In this document: positions 50,739 to 60,504 of the stretch, in pieces
How the letters are laid out: every line of letters starts with the position of its first letter
Position numbering within the stretch: the stretch's first letter is position 1
Assembly: GCA_963750965.1 (NCBI GenBank)
Contig: CAVVSK010000020.1
Location: 1-64,000 of the forward strand
Length of the DNA: 64,000 bases
Reading direction: 5' to 3'
DNA from: CANKHA01 sp963750965
Lineage (GTDB): Bacteria > Pseudomonadota > Alphaproteobacteria > Rhizobiales > Xanthobacteraceae
Program-made: the position numbers and the translations under genes
The notes under the pieces: model-generated
Told to the model about the DNA's origin: nothing
The model's input: only the letters and a program-made list of their open reading frames with translations
The model's database searches: none

Positions 50739-51443
50739 TCAGCGACGCGGCGATCTCGCCGGCGGCTTTTTGGCGGGCTGCTGCTTGTCACCGGCCGGAT
50801 CGAACCCGACGTAGACAACATAGGCCTCGATATCCAGGCCGGGGGGCATTGGAAAAGCGATGTCGCCATCGACATGATTGAATAGGACGTTGGGTCGGCC
50901 TGCCGGGATCGCGATCTGGATCTTGGAGAACTTCGAGACCACCGTCTTCGGCTCGGCGCCTTCTTTGACCACCGCGTAGCGTAGCGGCACGTCGAGCTGG
51001 CCGGGGCCCCCTGCCGGACCGACCAGCACGCGGCCCTCGATGCCGACCTTCATGCGCATGATGCCGCCAGACACATTGCATTCGCGCGCCAGTTCGCCAA
51101 TCGAACCCTGATAGCGTAGCGCCAAAGGGTCCGAGCTGTTGGGCGGCACGGTCAAGGTGGAAGCACCCGCGCGCACGTCGACCGGCGGGCAAATCGTTTC
51201 CGCGATGCTGCTGACTGCCGCTTGTTTCTCAGCCGGCGTAGGTTCCGGCGGTTTGCGTAGAATGACATCCCTCAGCTGCGACATCGTGGAAGGCGAGCTC
51301 TGACTGCCCGAAGCCGACGCGGAGCTTTGCTCGGATCCGAAAATCCGGTCACTTGAGCAGCCAGCCGCCAGCGAAGCCAGCATCAAAGCGGCAAGCGCCG
51401 CGGCACCGCTGCGAACGATCCGTTCAAATTGGTCGATACGCAT
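50739..51443 (-). CDS. Outer-membrane-type lipoprotein of unknown function (234 aa)
   Basis: The ATG at 51441-51443 gives a lipoprotein leader: IVRSGAAALAALMLASLAAGCSS, with the lipobox LAAGC at about residues 28-32. After a Ser-rich linker there is QLRDVILRKPPEPTPAEKQA, a domain with ICPPVDVRAGASTLTVPPNS and a late AFPMPPGLDIEAYVVYVGFD. Known only as a conserved hypothetical in Rhizobiales. A Pro/Lys/Arg-rich tail follows. Placed between F0 operon and the GNAT gene. Confidence 0.75.
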   Translation of the reverse strand: MRIDQFERIVRSGAAALAALMLASLAAGCSSDRIFGSEQSSASASGSQSSPSTMSQLRDVILRKPPEPTPAEKQAAVSSIAETICPPVDVRAGASTLTVPPNSSDPLALRYQGSIGELARECNVSGGIMRMKVGIEGRVLVGPAGGPGQLDVPLRYAVVKEGAEPKTVVSKFSKIQIAIPAGRPNVLFNHVDGDIAFPMPPGLDIEAYVVYVGFDPAGDKQQPAKKPPARSPRR

Positions 51444-51516
51444 GTCTTGAGCCCCGCCCCCGTCATGCAAGTTTATATCAATCAAACCATGTGAGCCCAA
51501 GGCCGCTTTCATGTGG

Positions 51517-52116
51517 TTAAAAGCGGAACGGGGACCGGTCGTCAGGCCTGACTTGCGCGTAAAGCAGATGGTCTTGCCAGCTGCCGTTGATACACAGGTA
51601 TTCCCGCGCATAGCCCTCGCGGACGAACCCGGTCTTCTCTAAGAGCCGCACCGACGCGGTGTTTTGCGGAATGCAGGCAGCCTCCATGCGGTGCAGCTTC
51701 AACGTCGAGAAGCCGAAACCCACCAAGGCTCGTACCGCCGCGGTCATATAGCCCTGGTGGGCGTAGGCTGCGCCCATCCAATAACCGAGACTCCCGGCCT
51801 GCGCGACGCCGCGCCGGATATTGGTGACGGTCAGGCCGCCGACCATCTTCTGATCCTCATTGCGGAAGATGAAATACGGATAGGCGAAGTCATTGCGCTG
51901 ATCCTCGGCATAACGTTTCAAACGACGGCGGAAAGAGGCACGGCTCAAATCATCCGCCGGCCAAGTCGGCTCCCAAGGCACCAAAAACGCGCGGCTCGCT
52001 TCACGCAACGACGCCCATTCCTCGAAATCCGACATCTGCGGAAGGCGCAGCGTTACCCTGTCGCCCATTACCGTGAGCGCAGGTTCGGTGAAGCTGACGG
52101 CGCGAAAAAACGTCAT
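51517..52116 (-). CDS. GNAT acetyltransferase, RimJ/RimL type (199 aa)
   Basis: The ATG at 52114-52116 is 13 bases after the peptidase stop. It has the RimJ/L pattern: GDRVTLRLPQMSDFEEWASLR, then a GGLTVTNIRRGVAQAGSLGYW and AYAHQGYMTAAVRALVGFGF stretch with the acetyl-CoA loop Q-x-x-G-x-[MG]-T/A, and MEAACIPQNTASVRLLEKTG near the end. It may acetylate ribosomal protein N-termini or another amine. Follows thrC and the M16 peptidase on one strand, an order kept in Rhizobiales. Confidence 0.9.
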   Translation of the reverse strand: MTFFRAVSFTEPALTVMGDRVTLRLPQMSDFEEWASLREASRAFLVPWEPTWPADDLSRASFRRRLKRYAEDQRNDFAYPYFIFRNEDQKMVGGLTVTNIRRGVAQAGSLGYWMGAAYAHQGYMTAAVRALVGFGFSTLKLHRMEAACIPQNTASVRLLEKTGFVREGYAREYLCINGSWQDHLLYAQVRPDDRSPFRF

Positions 52117-52129
52117 GAAATCACGGCTG

Positions 52130-53401
52130 TCAGGCCGCCTGACGATGCAAGCTGGCCGCGATATTAGCTGCCGTCTCGAGACCGGCACCCGGACCAAGCG
52201 CGGCAACCGCGGGCTGGCTGCCGGCAATCAGTGCGCGGCCAGCCGCGCGCGCGCTTTCAACCGTCACGGCTTCGATCTTGCCGACCAGCTCGCTTAACGG
52301 AATCGGCCGGCCATAGGCAAACATCTGCCGCGCCAATTGCTCGGCACGCGACCGCGAACTTTCCAGCGCCATCAGCAGACCCGCCTTCATCTGCGCCTTG
52401 GCGCGGGCGACCTCCGCCTCGGTGAGGTCTTCCGATGCTTGCGCGATCTGGTCAACTACGACGCGCATCAATTCCGGCGCGTCCGTCTCAGCGGTGCCGC
52501 TGTAGAGCGCGAACATGCCCGTGTCCTGATAGGCAACATGGAAGGAATAGATCGAGTAGCAGAGGCCGCGGTTCTCGCGCACTTCCTGGAACAGGCGCGA
52601 CGACATGCCGCCACCAAGCGCGTTGTTAAAGACCTGCAGGCTGTAGAGTTCGGGGTCACGCTGCGGCAAGCCTTTCAGCGCCATGGTCAGATGCACCTGC
52701 TCCAGTTCGCGCTTCTCGATATGCGTGCCACCGCCGAAACGCGCTAGTTCCGGCACCGGCGCGGCTGGCCCGGCGAAGCTAGAGAAGCGACGCTCGACTT
52801 CGTGCACCACTGCGGCATGATCGATGGCGCCGGCTGCGGCGACCACCATGTCAGGGGCCTTGTAGTTGCGCGCGAGATAGGTGCGCAGGCGCGACGGCTC
52901 GAACGAGCGTACGGTTTCCGGCGTGCCGAGGATGGAGCGGCCGAGCGGTTGTTTCGGAAATGCTTTCGCCTGCAGATAATCGAACACGATATCGTCCGGG
53001 GTATCCTCGCTTGCGCCGATCTCCTGCACGATGACATGCTGCTCGCGCTTGAGCTCGGTCGGGTCAAAGGTCGGATCGGCCAAGATGTCGGAGAGCACAT
53101 CCAGCGCCAGCGGCACGTCGGCCTTCATCACGCGCGCATAATAGGCGGTGTTTTCCGCGCTGGTTGCAGCGTTGAGGTCGCCGCCGACGGCCTCGATCTC
53201 CTCGGCGATCTGACGGGCACTTCGGCGCGAGGTGCCCTTGAACGCCATGTGTTCGAGCAGATGCGAAATCCCGTGTTCATCCGGCTGCTCGTCGCGGCTG
53301 CCGGAGCCGACCCAGACGCCCAGCGAGGCCGTTTCCAAATGCGGCATGGCATCGGTCACGATGGTAAGACCGGACGGAAGACGCGTGACCTCTACACTCA
53401 T
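52130..53401 (-). CDS. M16-family zinc peptidase (423 aa)
   Basis: Inverted zinc motif HGISHLLEHMAFKGT (HxxEH at residues 47-51). Also the M16 signatures ENTAYYARVMKADVPLALDV, LKREQHVIVQEIGASEDTPDD with the third ligand Glu, and GGGMSSRLFQEVRENRGLCYSIYS. Its closest known relatives are mitochondrial processing peptidase-like enzymes and PqqL/YmxG. The start overlaps the thrC stop by four bases, so it is translationally coupled. Confidence 0.93.
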   Translation of the reverse strand: MSVEVTRLPSGLTIVTDAMPHLETASLGVWVGSGSRDEQPDEHGISHLLEHMAFKGTSRRSARQIAEEIEAVGGDLNAATSAENTAYYARVMKADVPLALDVLSDILADPTFDPTELKREQHVIVQEIGASEDTPDDIVFDYLQAKAFPKQPLGRSILGTPETVRSFEPSRLRTYLARNYKAPDMVVAAAGAIDHAAVVHEVERRFSSFAGPAAPVPELARFGGGTHIEKRELEQVHLTMALKGLPQRDPELYSLQVFNNALGGGMSSRLFQEVRENRGLCYSIYSFHVAYQDTGMFALYSGTAETDAPELMRVVVDQIAQASEDLTEAEVARAKAQMKAGLLMALESSRSRAEQLARQMFAYGRPIPLSELVGKIEAVTVESARAAGRALIAGSQPAVAALGPGAGLETAANIAASLHRQAA

Positions 53402-54813
53402 GCAGCTGCTCCTTCACGCGCGGCGCGACTGGCCGCGACAATAAAACGTTCGACCGCCGCCTGATCGGCGGGCAGCCGGGTGACGCGCTCGGGCCGCTCG
53501 GCCAGGTCGGCGAGCCAATCGGGAAGCGCAGGACGCTGGCCGCAAGCGGCCTCGACTGCATCGGGGAATTTGGCCGGATGCGCGGTGGAGAGTACGACCA
53601 TGGGCACCGCAGGGTCGCGGGTTTCTTTTTCCGCCACCGCGACGCCAACGGCCGTATGCGGATCTATGCAGTATCCGGTTTCCTTCAATAGGGTCCGGAT
53701 GGTGGCGGCGGTCTCCTCCTCGTCGGCGCGGTCGGCCGTGAACAGGCTACGGATTTCTGACAACGCGCTCACCGACAACGAAAATCGCCGAGATTGCGCC
53801 AGCGAGCCCATCAGCGAGCGCAGGCTGTGCGCGTCGCGCCCGTAGGCCTCGAACAGCAGCCGTTCAAAATTCGACGATACCTGGATGTCCATCGATGGCG
53901 AGCTGGTCGGCAACACGTCGCGCAATTCATAACTGCCGCTGGCGAGCGTGCGAGCGAGGATATCGTTGACGTTGGTGGCGATCGCCAGCCGCTGCACGGG
54001 AAGACCCATGCGATGGGCGACATAGCCGGCATAGACGTCGCCGAAATTACCAGTCGGCACAGCGAAAGCGACTTGGCGCGCAGGCGCGCCCAGCGTCACG
54101 GCAGCGGTGAAGTAATAGACCGCCTGCGCGATAATGCGCGCCCAGTTGATCGAATTGACGCCGGAGAGCCGCACCTGATCGCGAAAGGCGTGGTGATTGA
54201 ACATCCCCTTCACCAGCGCCTGGCAGTCATCGAAGGTGCCCTCGATCGCCAGCACATGCACATTGGCGTCGGTGACGCTGGTGATCATGCGCCGCTGAAC
54301 GTCCGAAATGCGGTCGTGCGGATATAGCACCACCACATCCGCTTGCGAGCAACCACGGAAGGCTTCCACCGCGGCGCCGCCGGTATCGCCGGAAGTCGCC
54401 ACCACAATGGTGGTGCGCTCGCCGCGCGCTTTCAATGCATGATCCATCATGCGTGCGAGCAGCTGCATGGCGAGATCCTTGAACGCCAGGGTCGGCCCGT
54501 GAAACAGCTCGAGCACGAATTGATTAGTGCCGGTCTGCACCAGGGGCACCGTCGCCGGATGGCGGAAGGTGTCATAGGCCTCGCGGGTCATGCGGGCGAG
54601 AATGTCCTCGGTGATGGCCTCGCCGACGAATGGCCGGATCACCTCCACCGCCACCTCGGCATAAGGGCGGCCAGCAAAACCGGCGATGGTGCGATCGCTC
54701 AGACGCGGCCAGGATTCCGGCACGTACAGCCCACCGTCGCGGGCAAGACCGGCGAGCATGACTTCGACAAAGCCAAGCGGCGGGGCCTCGCCCCGGGTGG
54801 AAATGTAGCGCAC
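53398..54813 (-). CDS. thrC: Threonine synthase
   Basis: 471 residues with PLP Lys112 in ELFHGPTLAFKDLAMQLLA, preceded by TGTNQFVLE and followed by TIVVATSGDTGGAAVEAF (phosphate-binding SGDTGGAA) and FAVPTGNFGDVYAGYVA. Converts O-phosphohomoserine to threonine. In alphaproteobacteria it is commonly linked to surf1 and cox genes, as here; thrB is not in the window. Confidence 0.96.
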   Translation of the reverse strand: MRYISTRGEAPPLGFVEVMLAGLARDGGLYVPESWPRLSDRTIAGFAGRPYAEVAVEVIRPFVGEAITEDILARMTREAYDTFRHPATVPLVQTGTNQFVLELFHGPTLAFKDLAMQLLARMMDHALKARGERTTIVVATSGDTGGAAVEAFRGCSQADVVVLYPHDRISDVQRRMITSVTDANVHVLAIEGTFDDCQALVKGMFNHHAFRDQVRLSGVNSINWARIIAQAVYYFTAAVTLGAPARQVAFAVPTGNFGDVYAGYVAHRMGLPVQRLAIATNVNDILARTLASGSYELRDVLPTSSPSMDIQVSSNFERLLFEAYGRDAHSLRSLMGSLAQSRRFSLSVSALSEIRSLFTADRADEEETAATIRTLLKETGYCIDPHTAVGVAVAEKETRDPAVPMVVLSTAHPAKFPDAVEAACGQRPALPDWLADLAERPERVTRLPADQAAVERFIVAASRAAREGAAA

Positions 54814-54945
54814 GAAGTTCCCTGCCGAGGCGCCGGGAGCGATTTAATGCCGCCCGAGCCTTTCATAACTAATTGAAAAACCTGTCGTTCCACCCGCTCT
54901 GCGGCTGGAAGCCGAAGGCCTGAGCCTAATCGGAAGCGGCGGTTT

Positions 54946-57645
54946 TCACAAGGAAGCGGTTGCTTCCGCCGATGCGGGCGGCGGACCGGATGGGCGGTAA
55001 AGAAGCCGTTGATATAGCAGGCCGATTCCCACCAGGACGAGGCCCAAGCCGATGAAGGATAGGGCCCGGAAGACCCCGGTAAGGCCTGCCATGTCGAACA
55101 GGAAAACCTTGCCGATGGTGACGACAACGACAGCGGCCGAGCAATATCGCACCGGTTGCGACCGCAGGAGGAAGCCGACCACAAGCAGCGCGACGCCGAA
55201 GATCAGCCATACCGCTGAATAGGTGTATTGCTCGGCATCGCTGACCCCCGACATGTGCACGAAAGGTCCTTGATAGAAGCGTGCGACCTGCAGCGTGAGA
55301 TAGAGCAGCGCCAGCGTCACCGCCGTGACCGCCGCAACCGCGCGATACCCCTGGGGCCGCGTCGTGCGGGTCATTAAAGCGAGCGCGGCCGCCAGGGCCG
55401 CCGGAAGGCCATAAGCCAGCAGCAAGACGTTGAAAAACAGTCCTTCCACATTAAGGCCCCGCGCAAACGGCAGCATCGGATTGTTGCCGAGCACCACGCC
55501 GAACACGATAGCGGCGAGCGTCAGACCGCCGATGATCAGCGCACCAACATTATGCACGATGTTTTGGGTGCGTTCGCGCACGCGCTCAAGACCGATGACG
55601 AGCGCAAGCCCGACGCAAATCTGCAGCGCGACTTCGGTGAGCTCGGTAGAAGCGCGATAGATGTTGCCGCCGGTGATGTAATGGCGGATTTGCAGGAATG
55701 CGGCGAGGACGGTGAACAGGATGGCCGCCGAATCCGCCATCCGCGCCGGTATATCGTCGGCGCGCTGGCGCAGCAGATAACCGGCGAGCCAGAACGAAAG
55801 CGCGGGAACGCCGTAGCCCCAGAGCAGCCAATTGAATATCGGCGTAGTGCCCACATCGCTGCCGACAATGCGCGGCTCCCACATAATTCGGGCAACAACC
55901 AGCGCGACGACGACCGCAGCGGTCCAGCGTAACGCCGGCAGCGGACGCTGGCGTTCCACCCAGGCGATGCCGGGTACCATCAGGGCGAGAGCGATCGTGA
56001 GCCAGCCCTTTTCCATGGCAAGCGTGAGTGCAAGCGCGAGCGCGGCAATGCCGCCGACGGCGAAGATCGCGCCGGCAGCGGCTTGACCCGGTTTCGCAGG
56101 ACGCTTGTTCAAATATTCGACGGCGTAGCCATAAAGCACCGCCAGTAGCAGGGCGAGCGCGGCGAAGGGGATCGAGCGTTCAAGCCCGGCGATACGATAA
56201 TAGACCGCCATGAGGATGACGATCGGCGCGATAACCGCCGATGCCGCCCACAGCATCGCGATAACCGGCGAAGCCGTGCGCGCTTGGGCAAGAAAACCGG
56301 CAGCGCCAAAAGCCAGAGCGAAGGCGGCACCCAGCGCGAGATGCGAGCCAACAAGCGCAGGATTCGGATTCGCAGTGATGCCGGAAATGACAAGGTTGGG
56401 CGCGACCAGCGTGTTGTAATCGAACGGCACCGCCCAATGCCACATCACCAAGGCGACAACAATAACTGCGGCCGGGACCGCCGCGACCGCCGCATCGCTG
56501 CGCGAAGCAATGGCGATGGTTGCAAAGACCAGCAACGAGAAAGTGAGAAAAGCGACGGGATCGTGCCGGGTAGCCAGCACCAGGAGGGTGACGGCCAGCA
56601 GATAAACCCCCAAGGCGGCCGACGACACGGTTTCGATGCGGCCCGTTTCGGCCGGCGGCCCATATAGGAAGCCTGAGACGATGAGAGCCGCCACCAGCGC
56701 GAAGCCGACGGCAGCATGCAGCGCATGCGGCACCAGAATGTCGGTCTGCAGGCTGTCGATCCCTGGCAGGATCCACAGCGCGTTCAACGCAATCGCGGTC
56801 ACCGCAAGCCAGCGCCACAGGCGAATGCGCGCGAGGCCAAAGGCGGCGCCGGTAACGACGGCGAGATAGAGATAGAGCGCCCAGTAACTCGGCTTGTCGG
56901 ATGAAACGAGCAGCGGCGTGACATAAGCGCCGACGAGACCCAGTCCCGCCAGCGCCGGGCCGTGCAGCAAGGCCGCAGCCAAGGTCGCCAAGGCGACAAT
57001 GCCGAGCAGAATGAAAGCAAGCGCGGGGCCGAAGAAGCCATAAAGCGCGTAACCAGCGTAGACCGTCGCATAGGCGACTGTCGTGCCGGCCGCGGTGAGA
57101 ATGCTCGGGATATGCGCAGGTGAGATGCCGGCAATGCCGGACCGATTTTCCTGCCGTCGCATCCATTCGCCGGCGGCGACAAGACCCGCGGCAAGCAGGC
57201 CGCCCAGAAAAATGCGCATGCCCGGCCCGAGCAGCCCCTGTTCGATCGAGTAACGCACCAGAAAGATGCCGCCCAGCGCCAGCGCGAGGCCGCCGATATA
57301 GACCACCCAACGGGTGCCAAACTTCTCCTCAAAGCCGGCCGACGGACGATCCGGCCTTGGCATTGGCGCAGCGGCGGGCGCCGCGGTCCTCGGCGGAACA
57401 GATTTCGGGATTTCCTCTTCGCGCTGTGCGCGGGGCGGCGGTTCTGGCCGCGGTGCAGGCGCTGTCGCAGGGGAGGTCTCCGGTGCAACGGATGCAGCGC
57501 CCTCTCGGGGCAGCCGCTGCTCAAAAAGTGCCAGACGCCGTTCGATCACATCGAGGCGGCGGCGGGCACCCAGCACCATGAAAAATGCTACGATCCCCGC
57601 AATCGGAATTGCGAGCACCAAAAGGATGCCAAATACGATTTCCAT
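54946..57645 (-). CDS. DUF2339 large membrane protein (899 aa)
   Basis: A short N-terminal membrane segment and coiled stretch (ARRRLDVIERRLALFEQRLP), a Pro/Ala-rich linker, and then more than 20 membrane helices beginning FEEKFGTRWVVYIGGLALAL, which is the DUF2339 signature, followed by GEWMRR and repeated Ala/Leu-rich helices. No function is established; proposed roles include cell envelope maintenance. It lies between surf1 (57 bases away) and thrC (130 bases), separating genes that are adjacent in some relatives. Confidence 0.9.
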   Translation of the reverse strand: MEIVFGILLVLAIPIAGIVAFFMVLGARRRLDVIERRLALFEQRLPREGAASVAPETSPATAPAPRPEPPPRAQREEEIPKSVPPRTAAPAAAPMPRPDRPSAGFEEKFGTRWVVYIGGLALALGGIFLVRYSIEQGLLGPGMRIFLGGLLAAGLVAAGEWMRRQENRSGIAGISPAHIPSILTAAGTTVAYATVYAGYALYGFFGPALAFILLGIVALATLAAALLHGPALAGLGLVGAYVTPLLVSSDKPSYWALYLYLAVVTGAAFGLARIRLWRWLAVTAIALNALWILPGIDSLQTDILVPHALHAAVGFALVAALIVSGFLYGPPAETGRIETVSSAALGVYLLAVTLLVLATRHDPVAFLTFSLLVFATIAIASRSDAAVAAVPAAVIVVALVMWHWAVPFDYNTLVAPNLVISGITANPNPALVGSHLALGAAFALAFGAAGFLAQARTASPVIAMLWAASAVIAPIVILMAVYYRIAGLERSIPFAALALLLAVLYGYAVEYLNKRPAKPGQAAAGAIFAVGGIAALALALTLAMEKGWLTIALALMVPGIAWVERQRPLPALRWTAAVVVALVVARIMWEPRIVGSDVGTTPIFNWLLWGYGVPALSFWLAGYLLRQRADDIPARMADSAAILFTVLAAFLQIRHYITGGNIYRASTELTEVALQICVGLALVIGLERVRERTQNIVHNVGALIIGGLTLAAIVFGVVLGNNPMLPFARGLNVEGLFFNVLLLAYGLPAALAAALALMTRTTRPQGYRAVAAVTAVTLALLYLTLQVARFYQGPFVHMSGVSDAEQYTYSAVWLIFGVALLVVGFLLRSQPVRYCSAAVVVVTIGKVFLFDMAGLTGVFRALSFIGLGLVLVGIGLLYQRLLYRPSGPPPASAEATASL

Positions 57646-57701
57646 AAAACGCCCCCCGACGCAGCCCGGATGCTAGCGCTGCAATCGAACAGGCGAAAGC
57701 C

Positions 57702-58457
57702 CTAGATCTTTTCCTCAACCCGCAAATCGCGGCGGCTGCGGACCCAGAAGCCGAAGACCGCCAGCAGCACCAGGGCCAACCCGTACCAGGTCACCGCATA
57801 TTGCAGGTGGTTGTTCGGCAGGTTCGGCTTCAACGCGCCGGGCGGCGGCAGCCCATCGGCGGGCTCTTGACCCTCGCGCTCGATATAAAAAGGGGCGATC
57901 TGGCCCCAACCGCTTTCCTGCGCCATCGCCAAATGATCGCGCACGAACCAGAGTTGCGCGCCCTTGTCGTAGGGCGCCGTCAATTCCCACGCCTTCGGTT
58001 CCGGCCAGCGCAACACACCGGTAATCTCGACCGCGCCTGGCGCCGGCGCCGGCCGCGCGGTGGCGCCGGTAGGCTTCTGATCGGCGACGAAGCCGCGGTT
58101 GACCGCCACGGTTTCGCCGGAAGCGAGCCGTGCTGGCGTGAACACAAAAACGCCCGGGCCTTTCACATCATCGCGCAGGGCGGATCCGGTCGCCCAGACC
58201 ACAGCTTCCTTGCCGGGCACATATTCGGCGCGAAATTTCACCCGGGTGAATTCGTCGCGATCCCGCTGCAGCGACGCCCATTGCGCCGGCGGAGGCAGAG
58301 CGACGGGTGCAGCGGTGAGCCTGCGCGTGAGCGTGCCGATCAATTCTTCCTTCCACGCTTTGCGCTGAAGCTGCCAGGTGCCGAGCGCGAACAGCATCGC
58401 GAAGGCAATCAGCGTCGCGAGGCTCGGCACCAACAAGCCGCGGCGGATCGCGCTCAT
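57702..58457 (-). CDS. surf1: SURF1-family cytochrome oxidase assembly protein
   Basis: The ATG at 58455-58457 gives one N-terminal helix (LVPSLATLIAFAMLFALGTW) and WQLQRKAWKEELI, then VFVFTPARLASGETVAVNRGFV, and a second helix near the end (YAVTWYGLALVLLAVFGFWV). Two-helix layout and WQ..R.W, NRGFV and TWYGLA are family markers. It helps heme a insertion in subunit I of the aa3 oxidase. Overlaps the DUF983 stop by four bases. Confidence 0.93.
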   Translation of the reverse strand: MSAIRRGLLVPSLATLIAFAMLFALGTWQLQRKAWKEELIGTLTRRLTAAPVALPPPAQWASLQRDRDEFTRVKFRAEYVPGKEAVVWATGSALRDDVKGPGVFVFTPARLASGETVAVNRGFVADQKPTGATARPAPAPGAVEITGVLRWPEPKAWELTAPYDKGAQLWFVRDHLAMAQESGWGQIAPFYIEREGQEPADGLPPPGALKPNLPNNHLQYAVTWYGLALVLLAVFGFWVRSRRDLRVEEKI

Positions 58458-58840
58458 GATTCGCTCCCGCGCTCGTGGCGCCCTTCCGCCGCCTTGTGAT
58501 GGAATTGCAAGGCGATGAGCAAACCCTTCATGGAACGCAGCGGCACCAGCGTCACCAAGAGGATCAACGGCCCCCACAGCGCGGCATGGACCCAATAAGG
58601 CGGCCGATACATCACCTCCACCAGCAGCGCGGCTCCCACCACGATGAAGCCTCCGAACAGCATGATGAAGATCGCCGGCCCGTCCCCCGCGTCAGCAAAG
58701 CCAAAATCGAGGCCGCAGGTTTCACAGCGTGGCCGCACACCGAGGAAATTCTGAAACAGCCGCCCCTTGCCGCAGGCGGGACAGCGGCAAGTCAGACCCG
58801 CGATATAGGGAGACGGGGGCGAAGGTTGCGTATCAGGCAT
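58454..58840 (-). CDS. DUF983 zinc-ribbon membrane protein (128 aa)
   Basis: The ATG at 58838-58840 follows GGGAAAAG; a TTG six codons upstream is less likely. A zinc ribbon (CRCPACGKGRLF and CETCGLDFGF) is followed by two helices (PAIFIMLFGGFIVVGAALLV and WVHAALWGPLILLVTLVPLR). This is DUF983, constantly associated with cox clusters in alphaproteobacteria and possibly involved in oxidase assembly. Starts after a 110-base spacer with a palindromic repeat. Confidence 0.9.
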   Translation of the reverse strand: MPDTQPSPPSPYIAGLTCRCPACGKGRLFQNFLGVRPRCETCGLDFGFADAGDGPAIFIMLFGGFIVVGAALLVEVMYRPPYWVHAALWGPLILLVTLVPLRSMKGLLIALQFHHKAAEGRHERGSES

Positions 58841-58868
58841 GGCGTCTTTTCCCGCCAACCAAAGGACC

Positions 58869-58957
58869 CGTCATCGCCGGATCGTTCCGGCCATCCACGC
58901 CTTCGTTTGGTTGGTCTGGAAGTCGTGGATGCCCGGCACAAGGCAGGGCATGACGAC
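58869..58957. repeat. Imperfect long palindromic repeat
   Basis: Outer arms cgtcatcgccgg and gggcatgacgac, inner arms ccatccacgcctt (58891-58903) and aagtcgtggatg (from 58920), with an 16-base loop including gtttggttggtc. This belongs to the CGTCAT...ATGACG class of repeats found in hundreds of copies in many Rhizobiales. It lies between coxC and DUF983 genes in the same transcript, so it may shape the mRNA. Confidence 0.7.
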
Positions 58958-58966
58958 TCAGTGTTC

Positions 58967-59830
58967 CTAATGTCCGCCGGCAGCTCCCGCGGCCTGTTCG
59001 CCGCCCGCGCCCCAGACATAGATGCAGGCGAACAGGAACAGCCAGACCACGTCGACGAAATGCCAGTACCAGGCGGCGAATTCGAAGCCGAGATGCTGGG
59101 TCGGCGTGAACTGGCCCTTGTAGGCGCGGATCAGGCACACGGTGAGAAAGATGGTGCCGATGATCACATGCGCGCCATGGAAACCGGTCGCCATGAAAAA
59201 GGTGGCGCCGTAAATGTTACCTTTGAAGTTGAAGGCGGCGTGGCTGTATTCATAGGCCTGCACGGCGGTGAAGGTAATGCCGAGCAGGATGGTGAGGATC
59301 AGACCCTGCTTCAGGCCGTCGCGGTCATTGTGCAGCAACGCGTGATGCGCCCAGGTGACCGTGGTGCCGGAAGTGAGCAAGATGAGCGTGTTCAAGAGTG
59401 GCAAATGCCAGGGATCAAAAGTCTCGATGCCCTTCGGTGGCCAGACGCCGCCGGTGGCAGCCAGCCGCGCGACATCATTCGGATCGGCGGGGAATAGCGC
59501 GACGTTGAAATAGGCCCAGAACCAGGCGACGAAGAACATCACCTCGGAGGCGATGAACAGCAGCATCCCGTAACGGTGATGCAGTTGCACCACCCGGGTA
59601 TGATGGCCCTGGTATTCGGCTTCGCGGATCACGTCCCGCCACCAGCCCATCATGGTGTAGAGAATGCCGGCCACACCGATGCCAAATACGATTGGGGCCG
59701 CGGCAAACAGATGATGCATCCAGCTGATGGCGCCGACCGCCGCGACAAAGGCCGCGACCGCGCCGATCGCCGGCCATGCGCTGGGATCGACCAGGTGGTA
59801 GTCGTGATGCTTGGCGTGCGCGTCGGCCAT
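58967..59830 (-). CDS. ctaE: Cytochrome c oxidase subunit III
   Basis: 287 residues with seven membrane helices: MADAHAKHHDYHLVDPSAWP, then GMLLFIASEVMFFVAWFWAY, and TGFHGAHVIIGTIFLTVCLI with WYWHFVDVVWLFLFACIYVW near the end, all hallmark strings of aa3 oxidase subunit III. It binds lipids that help oxygen entry. Starts 61 bases after ctaG. Confidence 0.96.
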   Translation of the reverse strand: MADAHAKHHDYHLVDPSAWPAIGAVAAFVAAVGAISWMHHLFAAAPIVFGIGVAGILYTMMGWWRDVIREAEYQGHHTRVVQLHHRYGMLLFIASEVMFFVAWFWAYFNVALFPADPNDVARLAATGGVWPPKGIETFDPWHLPLLNTLILLTSGTTVTWAHHALLHNDRDGLKQGLILTILLGITFTAVQAYEYSHAAFNFKGNIYGATFFMATGFHGAHVIIGTIFLTVCLIRAYKGQFTPTQHLGFEFAAWYWHFVDVVWLFLFACIYVWGAGGEQAAGAAGGH

Positions 59831-59891
59831 CGTGATCTTCTCCGTCTGTCGTCGTAAGCGGCGCTCGAGGCGCGCTCGGTTGTCGCTTCGT

Positions 59892-60497
59892 TTAGTAAAC
59901 CCGTCCGCTACCCTGCGTGCTCACCGCCAGCGGCTCCGGCTGGCGCACCGGGAAGTAGGTGTAAGAGAGCGTAATCGTATTCAGCTCGTTCTGCTCGGCA
60001 TCCTGCGCCAACGCCGGATCGACGTAAAATACCACCGGCATCTCGCGCGTCTCACCCGCTTTCATCGATTGCTCAGTAAAGCAGAAGCAGTTGATCTTCT
60101 GGAAATAGGCCCCGGTCGTCGGCGGCGTGACGTTGTAGCTGGCCTGCCCGACGGTATCGCGCGCGGCGAGATTGGTCACCGTGTAGTTGACCGTCAGCAC
60201 CTCGCCGATGCGTACATCGACGTAATTCTTCTCCGGCGCGAAGCGCCAAGGCAGCCCGGGGGCGACGTTGGCGTCAAAACGAACGGTAATGCTGCGGCCA
60301 AGCGATTGCGCCGGTCCCGCGGTCGAAACCTGCGTGGTGCCGCCGAAACCAGTGGTGCGGCAGAACCAATTGTATAGCGGCACCGCCGCGTAAGCCGCCC
60401 CCACCATGACCGCGACGAAGGCGCCACAGGCCGCCGCCACCACGACATCGCGCCGGCGCGATCCGCGGCGGACTGAATGGGTGCTGTTTGCGGTCAT
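59892..60497 (-). CDS. ctaG: Cytochrome c oxidase assembly protein CtaG (Cox11)
   Basis: One helix near the start (VVVAAACGAFVAVMVGAAYA) and a periplasmic Ig-like domain with the copper-binding motif INCFCFTEQ, plus VNYTVTNLAARDTVGQASYN and MPVVFYVDPAL. It delivers copper to CuB in subunit I. 201 aa, normal. Begins 7 bases after coxF. Confidence 0.96.
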   Translation of the reverse strand: MTANSTHSVRRGSRRRDVVVAAACGAFVAVMVGAAYAAVPLYNWFCRTTGFGGTTQVSTAGPAQSLGRSITVRFDANVAPGLPWRFAPEKNYVDVRIGEVLTVNYTVTNLAARDTVGQASYNVTPPTTGAYFQKINCFCFTEQSMKAGETREMPVVFYVDPALAQDAEQNELNTITLSYTYFPVRQPEPLAVSTQGSGRVY

Positions 60498-60504
60498 GGC
60501 AATC